From an uncultured Alphaproteobacteria bacterium (GTDB taxonomy: Bacteria; Pseudomonadota; Alphaproteobacteria; Caulobacterales; Parvularculaceae): a DNA stretch of 64,000 bases. Shown here in pieces: positions 26,307 to 35,858 of the stretch. The notes beneath the pieces were generated by a model that saw nothing but the letters and a program-made list of their open reading frames with translations, did no database searches and was not told where the DNA came from. The stretch covers positions 62,001-126,000 of the forward strand of contig CADEDN010000003.1 of assembly GCA_902826095.1 (NCBI GenBank), read 5' to 3'. Positions within the stretch are counted from its first letter, which is position 1. Every line of letters begins with the position of its first letter. Both the position numbers and the translations under genes were made by a program.

Positions 26307-26960
26307 CTAATTGAGCGGGGCGTCGCCAGGCCGCGCCGTCGACCATTCCTTTGAGAACATCGCGCCGGTGACCCCGAGGCTTTCGAGCGCCGCCCGCCAG
26401 GCGGCGCCTGGGTCGGGGTTGAAGATGATGTCGGCCGTCGCTTCGGCGTGACACCAAGCATTCACGGCGATCTCGCTTTCAAGCTGGCCCGCGCCCCATC
26501 CGGCGTGACCGATCGCAAGCAGGTATTTTCGCGGCGGCGTGCGCACTCTGGCGCGCCCGCCGATATCGGCGAGAATCTCGCGCGAAGCGGTGACGCCGAA
26601 ATGCGCGCCGACCGGCATCGTTTGCGGCGAGCGGTAATCAAGCGTGTGAACGACCAGCCCGCGATCGGTCTGCACCGGGCCGCCGTAATAGACCGGCTCG
26701 CCGCCCGAGCCTTCCCGCGGGTCGATCGACAATTGCTCGAGCAGATCGCCGAGTTCGATGTCGGCGAGCGGCTTGTTGATGACGACGCCCATCGCGTGCT
26801 TTGGATCGTGCGAGACCATCAGCACCACCGATTTTTCAAAGCGCGGATCGGTCATGTTCGGCATCGCGATCAGCAGATTGCCGGTGAGAAAGTCCCGCGC
26901 CGCGCCGCTGCGCCCGCGGCGGCGTCCTGCAGGAGGCCCGGCCTGTTTTTTCGTCGCCAT
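26307..26960 (-). CDS. YqgE/AlgH family protein
   Basis: ATG 26960 gives 217 residues. LTGNLLIAMPNMTDPRFEKSVVLMVSHDPKHAMGVVINKPL is the strongly conserved YqgE start, and YYGGPVQTDRGLVVHTLDY, LAIGHAGWGAGQLESEIAVNAW also match. The family has no firmly known biochemical function, despite the historical AlgH name. A basic N-terminal extension (about 25 residues) precedes the domain. It faces away from the downstream hypothetical gene at 27087. Confidence 0.92.
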   Translation of the reverse strand: MATKKQAGPPAGRRRGRSGAARDFLTGNLLIAMPNMTDPRFEKSVVLMVSHDPKHAMGVVINKPLADIELGDLLEQLSIDPREGSGGEPVYYGGPVQTDRGLVVHTLDYRSPQTMPVGAHFGVTASREILADIGGRARVRTPPRKYLLAIGHAGWGAGQLESEIAVNAWCHAEATADIIFNPDPGAAWRAALESLGVTGAMFSKEWSTARPGDAPLN

Positions 26961-27086
26961 CAAATACAGGTTAAGAGCGCGCCGCTCAGCTGACAAGCAG
27001 CGATTTGGCGGACGGCGCGGGTTTCGGCGATCGACGTCTTCCCCTATAGGAGCGGGGGGCGAAATGGCGAAGGGGGCCTTTCAGTC

Positions 27087-27770
27087 ATGCGGATTATCGT
27101 TTGGGTTTTTGCGGTTCTCGGGGCGCTGTTTCTTCTGTTCATCGTCGCGGTCTTCGGCGTCGGTTTTGTCGGCGCGAAGAAGGGATTTGAGCTTGCGAAG
27201 GGCGCCGCCGCCTTTGCCGACGAAACGATCGCCGCTTACGGCGTCGATTGGGACGAAGCGGTGCTAGAGGCGCGCGCCGCGCCGGAGCTCCACTCCGAGC
27301 TTGCCAACAATCCGCAGGCCCTTGACCAATTGTCGCTGGTCATGGACGTGCAAGCTGGCCCCTTCGTTTCGGCGGAGCCCTCGGCTTGCGAGAATTTCTC
27401 CTATACCGCGACCGCGGCGGTCGGCGAGATCTTCACTGCCGAATGTTCGGCCAGAGGCGTCGTCGCCAACGGCGCCGCGAAATTTGAAACATCCGTCGTC
27501 TATCGGCGCAAGGAATGGCGCCTGCTCGGCTTTACCGCCTATGTGACGCCGTCCGCTCCCGGCGAGAGCCCGACATCGACGCTTGTCTCTTACGAGGCAG
27601 TGAGTCCGAGCGAGCTGCGGCCGGCCGGCCTGCGCTCGACAATCGGCGGCCGCTCGATTGTGTTCTCGCCCGCGAATCGAAGCATCGGGTTTGAAGTTTC
27701 AAGGCCAGCGTCCTATGGGATCGGCGTACACGCCCAATCGACGGCGAAATTCATAGGAGATGAGCCATGA
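27087..27770 (+). CDS. Single-pass membrane protein of unknown function
   Basis: The 227-residue protein has one N-terminal transmembrane helix (residues 3-28) and a soluble periplasmic domain. I do not recognise a family. The domain includes two Cys (about residues 112 and 127) and a compact beta-rich block KFETSVVYRRKEWRLLGFTAYVTP. It overlaps the peroxiredoxin gene by four bases, so the two are probably co-expressed. That coupling could suggest an oxidative-stress context, but nothing in the sequence proves it. Confidence 0.7.
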   Translation: MRIIVWVFAVLGALFLLFIVAVFGVGFVGAKKGFELAKGAAAFADETIAAYGVDWDEAVLEARAAPELHSELANNPQALDQLSLVMDVQAGPFVSAEPSACENFSYTATAAVGEIFTAECSARGVVANGAAKFETSVVYRRKEWRLLGFTAYVTPSAPGESPTSTLVSYEAVSPSELRPAGLRSTIGGRSIVFSPANRSIGFEVSRPASYGIGVHAQSTAKFIGDEP

Positions 27771-28249
27771 CGATCAAAGTCGGCGACAAGGTGCCCAATA
27801 TCGATGTGATGCTCGGAACGGCGGATGGCCCGCAGAAAGTGAAATCGGACGATGTCCTCGGCAAGGGCAAAGTCGCCCTGTTCGCGGTTCCGGGCGCCTT
27901 CACGCCGACCTGTTCGGCGCGTCATTTGCCGGGATTCGTGGACAAGGCCGGCGATCTCAAGGCGAAAGGCGTCGACAAGATTGTCTGCATGTCAGTCAAT
28001 GACGCCTTCGTCATGAAGGCCTGGGGCCAGGCGCAAAATGCGCTCGGGTCGATCGACATGCTCGCCGACGGCAATGGCGAGCTGACGCGATCGCTCGGCC
28101 TTTCGCTCGACGCCAAGGGCTTCGGCATGGGCGAGCGCTCGCAGCGTTTCGCCGCGATCCTTCAGGACGGCGTCGTCAAGCAGCTGTTCGTCGAGGCGCC
28201 TGGCGCCTTTGAAGTGTCGAGCGCCGACTACATGCTGGCGAAACTCTGA
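27767..28249 (+). CDS. Peroxiredoxin (Prx5/AhpE-like, hybrid TSA)
   Basis: The 160-residue protein is a Prx5-type peroxiredoxin. The peroxidatic Cys is C49 within PGAFTPTCSARHLP, and C74 lies in KIVCMSVND. It should reduce hydrogen peroxide and organic hydroperoxides, likely with glutathione or thioredoxin-like donors. An AGGAGATG ribosome site sits just upstream of ATG 27767, inside the previous gene. It converges with rnhA, whose stop lies three bases further on. Confidence 0.93.
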   Translation: MTIKVGDKVPNIDVMLGTADGPQKVKSDDVLGKGKVALFAVPGAFTPTCSARHLPGFVDKAGDLKAKGVDKIVCMSVNDAFVMKAWGQAQNALGSIDMLADGNGELTRSLGLSLDAKGFGMGERSQRFAAILQDGVVKQLFVEAPGAFEVSSADYMLAKL

Positions 28250-28252
28250 AAT

Positions 28253-28678
28253 TCAGGCGGCGATTGATGCAAGGCCGGCGCGCGCGAGCGCGTCGGCCCG
28301 CTCGTTTTCAGGGTGGCCGTCATGGCCCTTGATCCAGCGCCAGTCGATCGCGCGGCCTTCGACGGCCGCGTCGAGCGCCTGCCAGAGGTCCTGATTCTTG
28401 ACGGGCTTGCGGTCGGCGGTCCTCCAGCCGTTGCGCTTCCAGCCCTTGATCCAGGCGGTGATGCCGTTCTTCAGATATTGGCTGTCCGTGTGAAGACGAA
28501 TGGTTCCGGAGGTCGCTTTCAGCGCTTCGATGGCGGCCATCATCTCCATCCGGTTGTTCGTCGTTGCGGCCTCGCCGCCGAACAGCTCACGCCGCTTGCC
28601 GCCCTCGATGATCAAAACGCCCCAGCCGCCTGGTCCCGGATTTCCGGCGCAGGCGCCGTCGGTGTAGACTTCGATCAT
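28253..28678 (-). CDS. rnhA: Ribonuclease HI
   Basis: The 141-residue protein has the four acidic catalytic residues of RNase HI: D7 ([16 protein letters not shown]), E45 (NNRMEMMA), D65 ([11 protein letters not shown]) and D129 (NERADALA). It also carries the basic handle region [20 protein letters not shown]. It cleaves RNA in RNA:DNA hybrids. It is co-directional with ispH, 51 bases away, a common alphaproteobacterial arrangement. Confidence 0.96.
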   Translation of the reverse strand: MIEVYTDGACAGNPGPGGWGVLIIEGGKRRELFGGEAATTNNRMEMMAAIEALKATSGTIRLHTDSQYLKNGITAWIKGWKRNGWRTADRKPVKNQDLWQALDAAVEGRAIDWRWIKGHDGHPENERADALARAGLASIAA

Positions 28679-28729
28679 GTCCGCTTCCGCTATTCGTTCG
28701 CGCGATGCATAGCAGCGGCGAGGGCGCGG

Positions 28730-29701
28730 TCAACCGGCCATCATCATCGGCTGTTTGAAGACGACGTCTTCGCGGACATGCTCGACCGTTTCGATGGCGA
28801 TCAGCGTTCGCTCGGCGAGCCGGCGCAGCAGGGTCTCGACGAGATCTTCCGGCGCTGACGCGCCCGACGTGACGCCGATGATGCGCGCGCCTTGCGTCAC
28901 GGAAAGATCAAACGCCGCCGGATCCTCAACCAGAAACGCCGCCTTCGCGCCGGCGGCGAGGGCGGCCTCGACGAGACGGCGTGAATTTGACGATTGCGGC
29001 GATCCGACGACGAGGACGCAGTCAGCGCCCGGCGCGATTTTCTTCACCGCTTCCTGACGGTTCTGGGTCGCGTAGCAGATGTCGGATTTGCGCGGGCCGA
29101 CGATGCCCGGGAAACGTCGTTCCAGAACGCCGATGATCGCCGCCGCGTCATCGACCGACAGCGTCGTCTGCGTCACGTAGGCGAGCGGTTTCGTGTTCGG
29201 TTGGAGCGCTTCGGCCTCGGCGATCGTCTCGATGATGGTGACTGCGCCCGCCGGCGCCTGGCCGGTCGTGCCGACAATTTCGGGGTGGCCGTGATGGCCG
29301 ACCAGGATGACATGGCGTCCTTCAGCGATCCGCCGCCGCACTTCATTGTGCACTTTGAGAACGAGCGGGCAGGTCGCGTCGATCGCCATCAGCTTGCGAT
29401 CATGCGCTTCATTGTATGCGGATTGCGGCGCGCCATGCGCCGAGAAGACGACCGGCCGTCCGTCGGCGACCGCCGCGAGGTCTTCGATGAACACGGCGCC
29501 CATCGCCTTCAGGCGGTCGACGACGTGCTTGTTGTGAACGATTTCATGACGCACGAAGACCGGGGCGCCGAAAACCGCGAGCGCGTCCTCGACCGTCCGC
29601 ACCGCCCGTTCGACGCCGGCGCAAAAGCCGCGCGGGGATGCGAGCCTTACCATCAGGGCGGCGGGACTCTTGAGGGTGTTTTCAGTCACTTCCGACGACA
29701 T
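28730..29701 (-). CDS. ispH: 4-hydroxy-3-methylbut-2-enyl diphosphate reductase IspH
   Basis: The 323-residue [4Fe-4S] enzyme makes IPP and DMAPP in the last step of the non-mevalonate isoprenoid pathway. The three cluster cysteines are C27 (PRGFCAGV), C111 (DATCPLVLKVH) and C209 (SDICYATQNRQ). FVRHEIVHNKHVV, FSAHG and SPQSSNSRRLVE are also conserved. A short N-terminal extension precedes the core. It is divergent from the lipoprotein gene that follows and upstream of rnhA. Confidence 0.96.
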   Translation of the reverse strand: MSSEVTENTLKSPAALMVRLASPRGFCAGVERAVRTVEDALAVFGAPVFVRHEIVHNKHVVDRLKAMGAVFIEDLAAVADGRPVVFSAHGAPQSAYNEAHDRKLMAIDATCPLVLKVHNEVRRRIAEGRHVILVGHHGHPEIVGTTGQAPAGAVTIIETIAEAEALQPNTKPLAYVTQTTLSVDDAAAIIGVLERRFPGIVGPRKSDICYATQNRQEAVKKIAPGADCVLVVGSPQSSNSRRLVEAALAAGAKAAFLVEDPAAFDLSVTQGARIIGVTSGASAPEDLVETLLRRLAERTLIAIETVEHVREDVVFKQPMMMAG

Positions 29702-29856
29702 CGTACGCGCGCTCCCCCGGGCGCCTATCCTCCCCGGGCCGTTGCGCGGCGCATCGCGAGCGGCTACGAGGTTTCACCATCCGAACAGGGCGGGGGCAGG
29801 GCCGAAACCCGGCATTGTCCTGGTCGTTTTGCGTCTTGATATAAGGGTTCCTTTTG

Positions 29857-30405
29857 ATGAACAAAGCGTTAGCCGCCGCGCTTTTGGCCGCAGCCGCTCT
29901 TTCGGGTTGCGGCTCCACCAAGGAAGCAAGACTGAAAAATCCGGCCCCCTGCCCGAACATCACCGTCCTCAGCGAAGCCGCGCGGATGATCGATTTCGCC
30001 GGCGAGGAGCGCCTTGAGGACATCAAATGGTCGGCGGAGGTCGAAAACGTGTCGCTCGCCTGTCGCTATGTCGCCGACAAACCGATTGAAGCGTCCGTCA
30101 AGATCAGCATGGCGTTCGGCAAGGGCCCGAAGGCTGACGGCGCCGAGCATCAGTTCGCCTATTGGGTCGCGGTGACGCGCACCAATCGCGAAGTCATCGA
30201 AAAGAAGGAATATCTCGTTCCCGTCGAATTCGACAACGACGAGGCGATTGAACGCGTCGAGCACGAGATCGAAAAAATTATCATTCCGCGCAAGGACGAA
30301 AACACCTCCGGCACCAATTTCGAAGTGGTGGTCGGGCTCCTGGTGACGCCGCAGCAGGCGATCTACAACCGGTCGGGCAAGAGCCTTAAATTCCCCGAGC
30401 TTTGA
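29857..30405 (+). CDS. Hypothetical lipoprotein upstream of argS
   Basis: ATG 29857 gives 182 residues with a lipoprotein signal and lipobox LSGC (lipidated Cys near residue 18). The mature part has a Cys pair (CPNITVLS and ACRYVADKP) and a beta-rich pattern. I do not recognise the family. Its stop overlaps the argS ATG in a TGATG arrangement, so it is translationally coupled to argS, an unusual partner for a surface lipoprotein. Confidence 0.8.
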   Translation: MNKALAAALLAAAALSGCGSTKEARLKNPAPCPNITVLSEAARMIDFAGEERLEDIKWSAEVENVSLACRYVADKPIEASVKISMAFGKGPKADGAEHQFAYWVAVTRTNREVIEKKEYLVPVEFDNDEAIERVEHEIEKIIIPRKDENTSGTNFEVVVGLLVTPQQAIYNRSGKSLKFPEL

Positions 30406-32213
30406 TGATCCTGACGCAAGAGCTGTCATCGATCGTCGGCGAGGCCTTCGCCGCCGAGGGTTTCGACGCTTCTTACGGCGCCGTCCGGGTTTCGGATCGC
30501 GCGGACCTTGCGCAATTTCAGTGCAATGGCGCGCTCGCCGCGGCGAAGGCGGCGAAAGCCAACCCGCGCGCGGTCGGCGAAAAGATCGCTGCGCGCCTCA
30601 ATGCCGACATCCGCTTTGCCGATGTCGCCCTCGCGGGGCCGGGATTCATCAATTTGACCCTGACCGATGCGGCGCTCAACGACCGCGCGAACGCGCTCGC
30701 CGCCGACGAGCGGCTCGGCGCATGGACGGCGCCGGTGCGCGAAAAGATCATAATCGACTATGGCGGACCGAACATCGCGAAGCCGCTCCATGTCGGCCAT
30801 TTGCGCTCGGCGATCATTGGCCAATGTCTGAGGGACTTACTGGAATTCGTCGGCCATGACGTTAAAGGCGACATCCATCTTGGCGATTGGGGCCTGCCGA
30901 TGGGGCAGCTCATAACGGAAATTGAAGCCGATCGGCCGGACCTGCCTTATTTCAAGGCAGAGTTCACAGGTCCGTATCCAGTAGAATCCCCGATTACGCT
31001 TGAAGAATTGGAGCGCCTTTATCCGAAGGCTTCCGCCGCGTGCAAGGACAACCCAGAACGCGCTAAAAAGGCGCGTGATGCGACCGCAGAGTTGCAAAAG
31101 GGGCGTCGTGGTTACCGCGCGCTTTGGCAGCATTTTGTCACGATCTCGTGCGCAGCGATCGAACGCGAATACGCGGACCTTGGCGTCAAATTCGATTTGT
31201 GGAAGGGCGAAGCCGACGTCGATCCGCTGATCGCCCCAATGGTCGAAAAACTCCGCGCGCAAGGAATCGCGGTCGAAGATCAGGGCGCCGTCGTCATCAA
31301 CGTCGCTCGCGAAAGCGACAAGAAAGAATACCCGCCGCTTATTCTTTACAAATCCGACGGTGCGGTCATGTACGGCACCACCGACCTCGCGACCATCATC
31401 GACCGCCGCGATACGGCGCATCCGGACCGCATCCTCTATGTCGTCGACGGGCGCCAGCGCGATCATTTCGAACAGGTGTTCCGCGCCGCCGACTTCGCCG
31501 GCATCTTTCCGAAAGAGCGGCTCGAACATCTCTGGTTCGGCACGATGAACGGCAAGGACGGAAGACCGTTCAAGACGCGCGCCGGCGGCGTTTTAAAGCT
31601 TCAGCAGCTCATTAGTGATGTTAAGGGGGCAGCCGAGGTGCGCGTCCGCGATATGCTCGAGCCAATTGAATTCAGAGCGTTCGAGCAGATTGCTGGTAAT
31701 GCCCGTTCACGAAGTATGTCGGACGATGAGGCGGAAGACGTATTGAACAAGGTCGCGATTGGCGCCTTGAAATTCGCCGATCTCTCAAATCCGCGCACCA
31801 GCGACTACGTCTTCGACATCGACCGCTTTACATCATTCGAGGGCAAGACCGGACCCTATCTTCATTATGCCAGCGTTCGCGTGCGCTCCGTCCTGAAAAA
31901 AGCGCAGGCCGCGGGCGCCGGCGCGCCGGGTTCGGTGCGCATCTCCGCCAAAGAGGAGCGCGATCTCGTCCTGACGCTCCTGCAGTTCGGCGAGGCGGTG
32001 AAGGACGCGGTCGAAAAGCGCCTGCCGCATTACCTCTGCGAGCACGCTTTCAACCTCGCGCAGGCGTTTTCGAAATTCTACGCCGCCTGCCGGATCGTCG
32101 ACGAGGCGGACGGATCGCTGCGCGCCTCGCGCCAGACGCTCGCCTCAGCGACAGGCCGCCAGCTCGATCTCATCCTCGACATCCTCGGCATGCCGGCGCC
32201 GGAGAAGATGTAG
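30405..32213 (+). CDS. argS: Arginyl-tRNA synthetase
   Basis: ATG 30405 gives 602 residues. The class I HIGH motif is HVGHLRSAIIG after KPL, and the KMSKS-equivalent is the KTRAGG form known in this ArgRS clade. The N-terminal Add1 domain, the ATP site with IDYGGPNIAKPLHVGH, and the C-terminal anticodon-binding helices (LPHYLCEHAFNLAQAFSKFYAACRIVDE) are complete. It contains local stretches (about 30.83-31.10 and 31.59-31.75 kb) whose codon use differs visibly from flanking coding sequence. Confidence 0.96.
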   Translation: MILTQELSSIVGEAFAAEGFDASYGAVRVSDRADLAQFQCNGALAAAKAAKANPRAVGEKIAARLNADIRFADVALAGPGFINLTLTDAALNDRANALAADERLGAWTAPVREKIIIDYGGPNIAKPLHVGHLRSAIIGQCLRDLLEFVGHDVKGDIHLGDWGLPMGQLITEIEADRPDLPYFKAEFTGPYPVESPITLEELERLYPKASAACKDNPERAKKARDATAELQKGRRGYRALWQHFVTISCAAIEREYADLGVKFDLWKGEADVDPLIAPMVEKLRAQGIAVEDQGAVVINVARESDKKEYPPLILYKSDGAVMYGTTDLATIIDRRDTAHPDRILYVVDGRQRDHFEQVFRAADFAGIFPKERLEHLWFGTMNGKDGRPFKTRAGGVLKLQQLISDVKGAAEVRVRDMLEPIEFRAFEQIAGNARSRSMSDDEAEDVLNKVAIGALKFADLSNPRTSDYVFDIDRFTSFEGKTGPYLHYASVRVRSVLKKAQAAGAGAPGSVRISAKEERDLVLTLLQFGEAVKDAVEKRLPHYLCEHAFNLAQAFSKFYAACRIVDEADGSLRASRQTLASATGRQLDLILDILGMPAPEKM

Positions 32214-32220
32214 GCGAGGC

Positions 32221-33450
32221 TCAGGCTCTTGCCGGGGCGTCGCTTCTGACGGCGTTCGGATCCCGCATCACCATGACCGCGATCGCCGCGACGAGCGCGC
32301 CGGCGGCGTAGATCAGGAAAATCGGCGCGAAGCTTCCCCATTCGTCGGCGGTCTTGCCGGCGAGCGTCGGCCCGAGCATCGCAATCGTCGCGACGAGATT
32401 GGCGGCGCCGAGCAGCATGGGGCTGTTCTTCAGCCCGAAATAGTCGATGAGCAGCGCGGTCGTCGCAAACAGCGCCATGCCGAAAGCAAAACCGTCGAAA
32501 ATCGCAAAAGCGATCGCGAAAGGCAGCGAGGTCGCATAGGCGAGCGCGGTCATGCCGACGACATTGGCGAGGAGCGCTGCGACCAGCAGGGTGCGCGGAT
32601 TGATGCGTTTGGCCGCGACGCCGCCGAGCGCGCGCGCGCCGGCGTTCGCGCCGGAATAAAGGCTCAGCATGGCGACGGCGATCACCGGCGCAAGGCCCGC
32701 CTTCTGCAAATGCGAGACAGACCAGGTGCTGACGGTGACGCCGCAAAAATACGCGATCGTGAGCGCGCCGGCGATGGTGAAGAAGGCGGCCGTCTTCATC
32801 GCGTCTTTCGGCGCCCATTGCATGGCGCGATCCTCGGCGCCGGCGCTTGCAGACGCGTCTTTCCCGACGTCCGGTCCGAGTGCGTCGCGGCTTTTCGACA
32901 GAGCGACAATGACGAGCGCGATCGCCGCGATCGCGAACGCCGAACCGAGCCAGTAAAGGCGCCAGTCCGCGCCGCTCTCGATCAGCGCATTCGCCATCAG
33001 CGGACCGAAGACGCCGCCGGCGCCGCCCGCCGCGAGATAGGCGCCGATCGCGATATTGCGCCAGGAGGGCGGCGTCGCCCTGCCGACCAGGTAGGTGCCC
33101 GGAACATTGGCGAGCAGCGCGAAGCCTGCGCCGAGCAGCGCCGCGGCGATGAGGTAGGAGGGAACGCCGCTCGCGCCGCCGAGGAGATAATAGCCGACAG
33201 TCATGACGGCGCCCGACAGCGCGTAGTGAAGGCGCGGCCCCAAACGCTCCAGCGAGGTCGCGGCGATCGGGCTGAATATCCCCGTGAACAGCGACAGCAC
33301 GGTGAAGCCGAGCCCCGCCGTCGTCCAGCTCCATTTGAATTCCGCGATCATGGCGGGAAGGATGACGCCGAGCGAGGCGAATGTCGTCGCCGTGATCAGG
33401 AAGAAGACGGCGCCGAGCGCGAATGAAAGGGCGAGCGGGCGAAACGGCAT
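32221..33450 (-). CDS. MFS transporter, candidate flavin permease
   Basis: The 409-residue protein has 12 predicted transmembrane segments and a central cytoplasmic loop near residues 185-210. It has the MFS layout, with LGAGFALLANVPGTYLVGR in the fourth-fifth helix region. ATG 33450 overlaps the stop of the upstream TonB receptor by four bases (ATGA), so it is translated from the same FMN-riboswitch-controlled mRNA. MFS-type riboflavin permeases under FMN riboswitches are known in alphaproteobacteria (RfnT). This protein may be a homologue, though I cannot confirm RfnT-specific residues. It converges with argS. Confidence 0.85.
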   Translation of the reverse strand: MPFRPLALSFALGAVFFLITATTFASLGVILPAMIAEFKWSWTTAGLGFTVLSLFTGIFSPIAATSLERLGPRLHYALSGAVMTVGYYLLGGASGVPSYLIAAALLGAGFALLANVPGTYLVGRATPPSWRNIAIGAYLAAGGAGGVFGPLMANALIESGADWRLYWLGSAFAIAAIALVIVALSKSRDALGPDVGKDASASAGAEDRAMQWAPKDAMKTAAFFTIAGALTIAYFCGVTVSTWSVSHLQKAGLAPVIAVAMLSLYSGANAGARALGGVAAKRINPRTLLVAALLANVVGMTALAYATSLPFAIAFAIFDGFAFGMALFATTALLIDYFGLKNSPMLLGAANLVATIAMLGPTLAGKTADEWGSFAPIFLIYAAGALVAAIAVMVMRDPNAVRSDAPARA

Positions 33451-35858
33451 CAAAAGCTCGCTTTCAAAGTGACGGAGAATTCGCGCCCGCGCCCCGGCAG
33501 GACCCCGACTTCCTCATAGACATTCTGCACCGGGATGAAATGCCGCTTGTTGAAGAGGTTGTCGATATTGGCGGCGAGCGAGAGATTGTCATGCGACCAG
33601 TAAAGCGACGCCTTGCCGAGCGCGTAATCCGGCAGCCTTATGGCGTTCGCGATCTTGCCGCCGGTCTCGCCGACATAGACGACGCCCGCCGTCGCGCCAA
33701 ATACGCCGAAACTTGTTGACGGCGATGTGTAGGTAAGAAATCCGGAGGCCATGAATTCCGGCGTCGTCCGCCGCCTGTAGCCGTTCTGAAGCTCGGGCAG
33801 GCAGCTTGCATTCAGCGCCGCGAAAAGCCCGCCATAGCCATTGACCGGCGAGACGCCGAGGCGAGAGGGCGGCAGCACGATGAATTCGCCATTGCCGGAA
33901 CCGCAAGGGCCGGGGGCGCCGATCTTCGCTTCCTGCAATGTCGCCGCTGAGGAGACGCTCCACTGGTCGCTGATCAAAAGCTTGAGCTCCGCCTCGACGC
34001 CTTTTGACGTCTCGCGGTCGAGATTGCCGAACGGATCGCTTCTGGTGCGCCTTTGCCGATAGACGGCGAGCGCGGCGAAAAGATCGCCGCGTCCGGCCTT
34101 CAGTCCGGCTTCGATGAGCGTTGAGTCGGCGACGAAATTGTCCTGATCGATGCGGTCGACTTCGATGCCGCCGGCGTCGTTTGTCTCAAGCGCATTGTTC
34201 GCGGCGTAAGTGGCGTAAGCGGTGACGCCGCCTTGAAACGCGTAGCGGAGCGAGCCTTCATAGCTCGCTTTGAAATCCTCGCCCTTGAACAGCGCGCCGC
34301 CGAGGGCGGGATTGAAAATCGTCGCGCCGGTGTTGATCGAGGCCGCTGTGAAGCGGTCAAGGCGGACGCTCGCGAGAAATTTCAGCCGTTCCGTCAATGC
34401 GATGTCGGAAAGTGCGAAGAAGGCGAGGTCGGTCGTCGTCGACGATAGATCGGTGTCCCATGGAACGCCGTTTGCTTCCTGCGAAAACGGATCGTCAAAA
34501 ATGTCGCCGCCTGTCGGGCCTTGCGTCAAATCGCGGCGGTCGACGACGAGGTAGCCGGAAAGGAAGGTCTGGCGCGTTTCGTTTTCATAGCGCCGCCAGG
34601 ACGCGCCGAACAGGGATTTGATCTCGATTCCGGCGATTGAAAACGGCGCCTCGAAGCTCGCGCGCAGTTCGACGACGTCGGCGATATATTGCGCGGCGAA
34701 CCCGTAGCTCTGGTAAAGATCACCGTCGAGCGAATCGAAAAACGCCTGGACGCGCAAGGTCTGGTCCGGCGCGACATTGACCGCGAAGTCGGCATAAGCG
34801 GTCGCCGTCTCCGCGTCGGCGATGTCGCGGTCCGAAACGAAGACCGTGCGAGGGTCGAGGCGCGCCGTACCGACGCTGCTGTCGAGCACGAAGGCGTTGT
34901 TTGGAAAGACGCCGAAATCGATGAACTGCCGGATATTCGACGTTCCGAAAAAGGTGCCGACGGCGGCGTCGACTTCGTCCGGCGTCAGCTTGCCGTCGCC
35001 ATTGAGGTCGCGGAGATCCGTGTCGACGCCGGTCACATAGGTCCCGTCATCGATCAGCGCCTGCGTGACGCGGTTCCAGCCGAGGGTCTGCTTGTAGCCG
35101 TCCGAAGAATAATAGGCGCCGCCGATTTCAAGGCTCCAGCGATCCTCTTCGGCGAGCGTCATCGCTGACTGAACAAGCAGGCGCTCCGGCACGATGCCGC
35201 GATAGAAGCTCTCCGAATTTTCGTATTCGGCGTAGGCGTAAACGCCGGCGTCACGCCCGCCAAGATCGAACGCCGCGCCGGCGGTTGCGTGCGCGACGCG
35301 CTTTTCGTAGGAGCCGACCGTCCCGCCGACTTCGATCAGCCGCCCGCGCTCGCCGATCTGTTTTTGCGTCAGCGCGGTCAGCGGTGTCACATTGACGAAG
35401 CCGCCGACGCGGCCTGCGCCGTAGATCGCCGGCGTCGGCCCGCGAACGACTTCGATGCGCTCGCTGGCGCCGATCGGCGTTGGAAAGGTGCCGGGGTTCT
35501 CGACGCGCTTGAAGCCGCGGAAATAGCTGTCAGCCCGGTTTCCGCGCAAGGTGACGCTTCCCGGAACGCCGAAGAAACTTCCGGTGAACGTGCCGGGCGC
35601 GACCGCAGCGAGATCGTCGACCGTGTCGATATCAAAGCGCGCGATCGTCTCGTCGCTGATCGCCGAAATCGCGCGCGGCGCGTCGGCGTAGGAAAGATCG
35701 AGTCCGTAGACCGATCGGCTGCCTTCAAGTTCAAGAAATTCGAGCGGATCGGCGACGACGACGATTTCGTCGATCGGCTCGGAGCTCTGCGCATGCGCAA
35801 GGCTCGCGCTGTGGGCGCAAATGGCGACAAGCAAAGCCGAACGGGAAACGCCAGACAT
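33450..35858 (-). CDS. TonB-dependent receptor under FMN riboswitch, candidate flavin receptor
   Basis: The 802-residue receptor starts at ATG 35858 with a signal peptide ending in LAHAQS, then the TonB box-like IDEIVVVA, a plug (RIEVVRGPTPAIYGAGRVGGFVNVTP) and a barrel ending in NIDNLFNKRHFIP...GREFSVTLKASF. Residues 284-295, DLNGDGKLTPDE, are a perfect EF-hand calcium loop (D1, N3, D5, K7 carbonyl, T9, E12), probably extracellular. The leader contains a strong FMN riboswitch, which links its expression to flavin status. It is co-translated with the MFS gene. I know of no well-characterised flavin TonB receptor, so ligand assignment is inference from regulation. Confidence 0.9.
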   Translation of the reverse strand: MSGVSRSALLVAICAHSASLAHAQSSEPIDEIVVVADPLEFLELEGSRSVYGLDLSYADAPRAISAISDETIARFDIDTVDDLAAVAPGTFTGSFFGVPGSVTLRGNRADSYFRGFKRVENPGTFPTPIGASERIEVVRGPTPAIYGAGRVGGFVNVTPLTALTQKQIGERGRLIEVGGTVGSYEKRVAHATAGAAFDLGGRDAGVYAYAEYENSESFYRGIVPERLLVQSAMTLAEEDRWSLEIGGAYYSSDGYKQTLGWNRVTQALIDDGTYVTGVDTDLRDLNGDGKLTPDEVDAAVGTFFGTSNIRQFIDFGVFPNNAFVLDSSVGTARLDPRTVFVSDRDIADAETATAYADFAVNVAPDQTLRVQAFFDSLDGDLYQSYGFAAQYIADVVELRASFEAPFSIAGIEIKSLFGASWRRYENETRQTFLSGYLVVDRRDLTQGPTGGDIFDDPFSQEANGVPWDTDLSSTTTDLAFFALSDIALTERLKFLASVRLDRFTAASINTGATIFNPALGGALFKGEDFKASYEGSLRYAFQGGVTAYATYAANNALETNDAGGIEVDRIDQDNFVADSTLIEAGLKAGRGDLFAALAVYRQRRTRSDPFGNLDRETSKGVEAELKLLISDQWSVSSAATLQEAKIGAPGPCGSGNGEFIVLPPSRLGVSPVNGYGGLFAALNASCLPELQNGYRRRTTPEFMASGFLTYTSPSTSFGVFGATAGVVYVGETGGKIANAIRLPDYALGKASLYWSHDNLSLAANIDNLFNKRHFIPVQNVYEEVGVLPGRGREFSVTLKASF

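Noticed and set aside
30405-32213. argS lacking a standard KMSKS motif
   Set aside because: This ArgRS group uses KTRxGG, so the gene is not defective.
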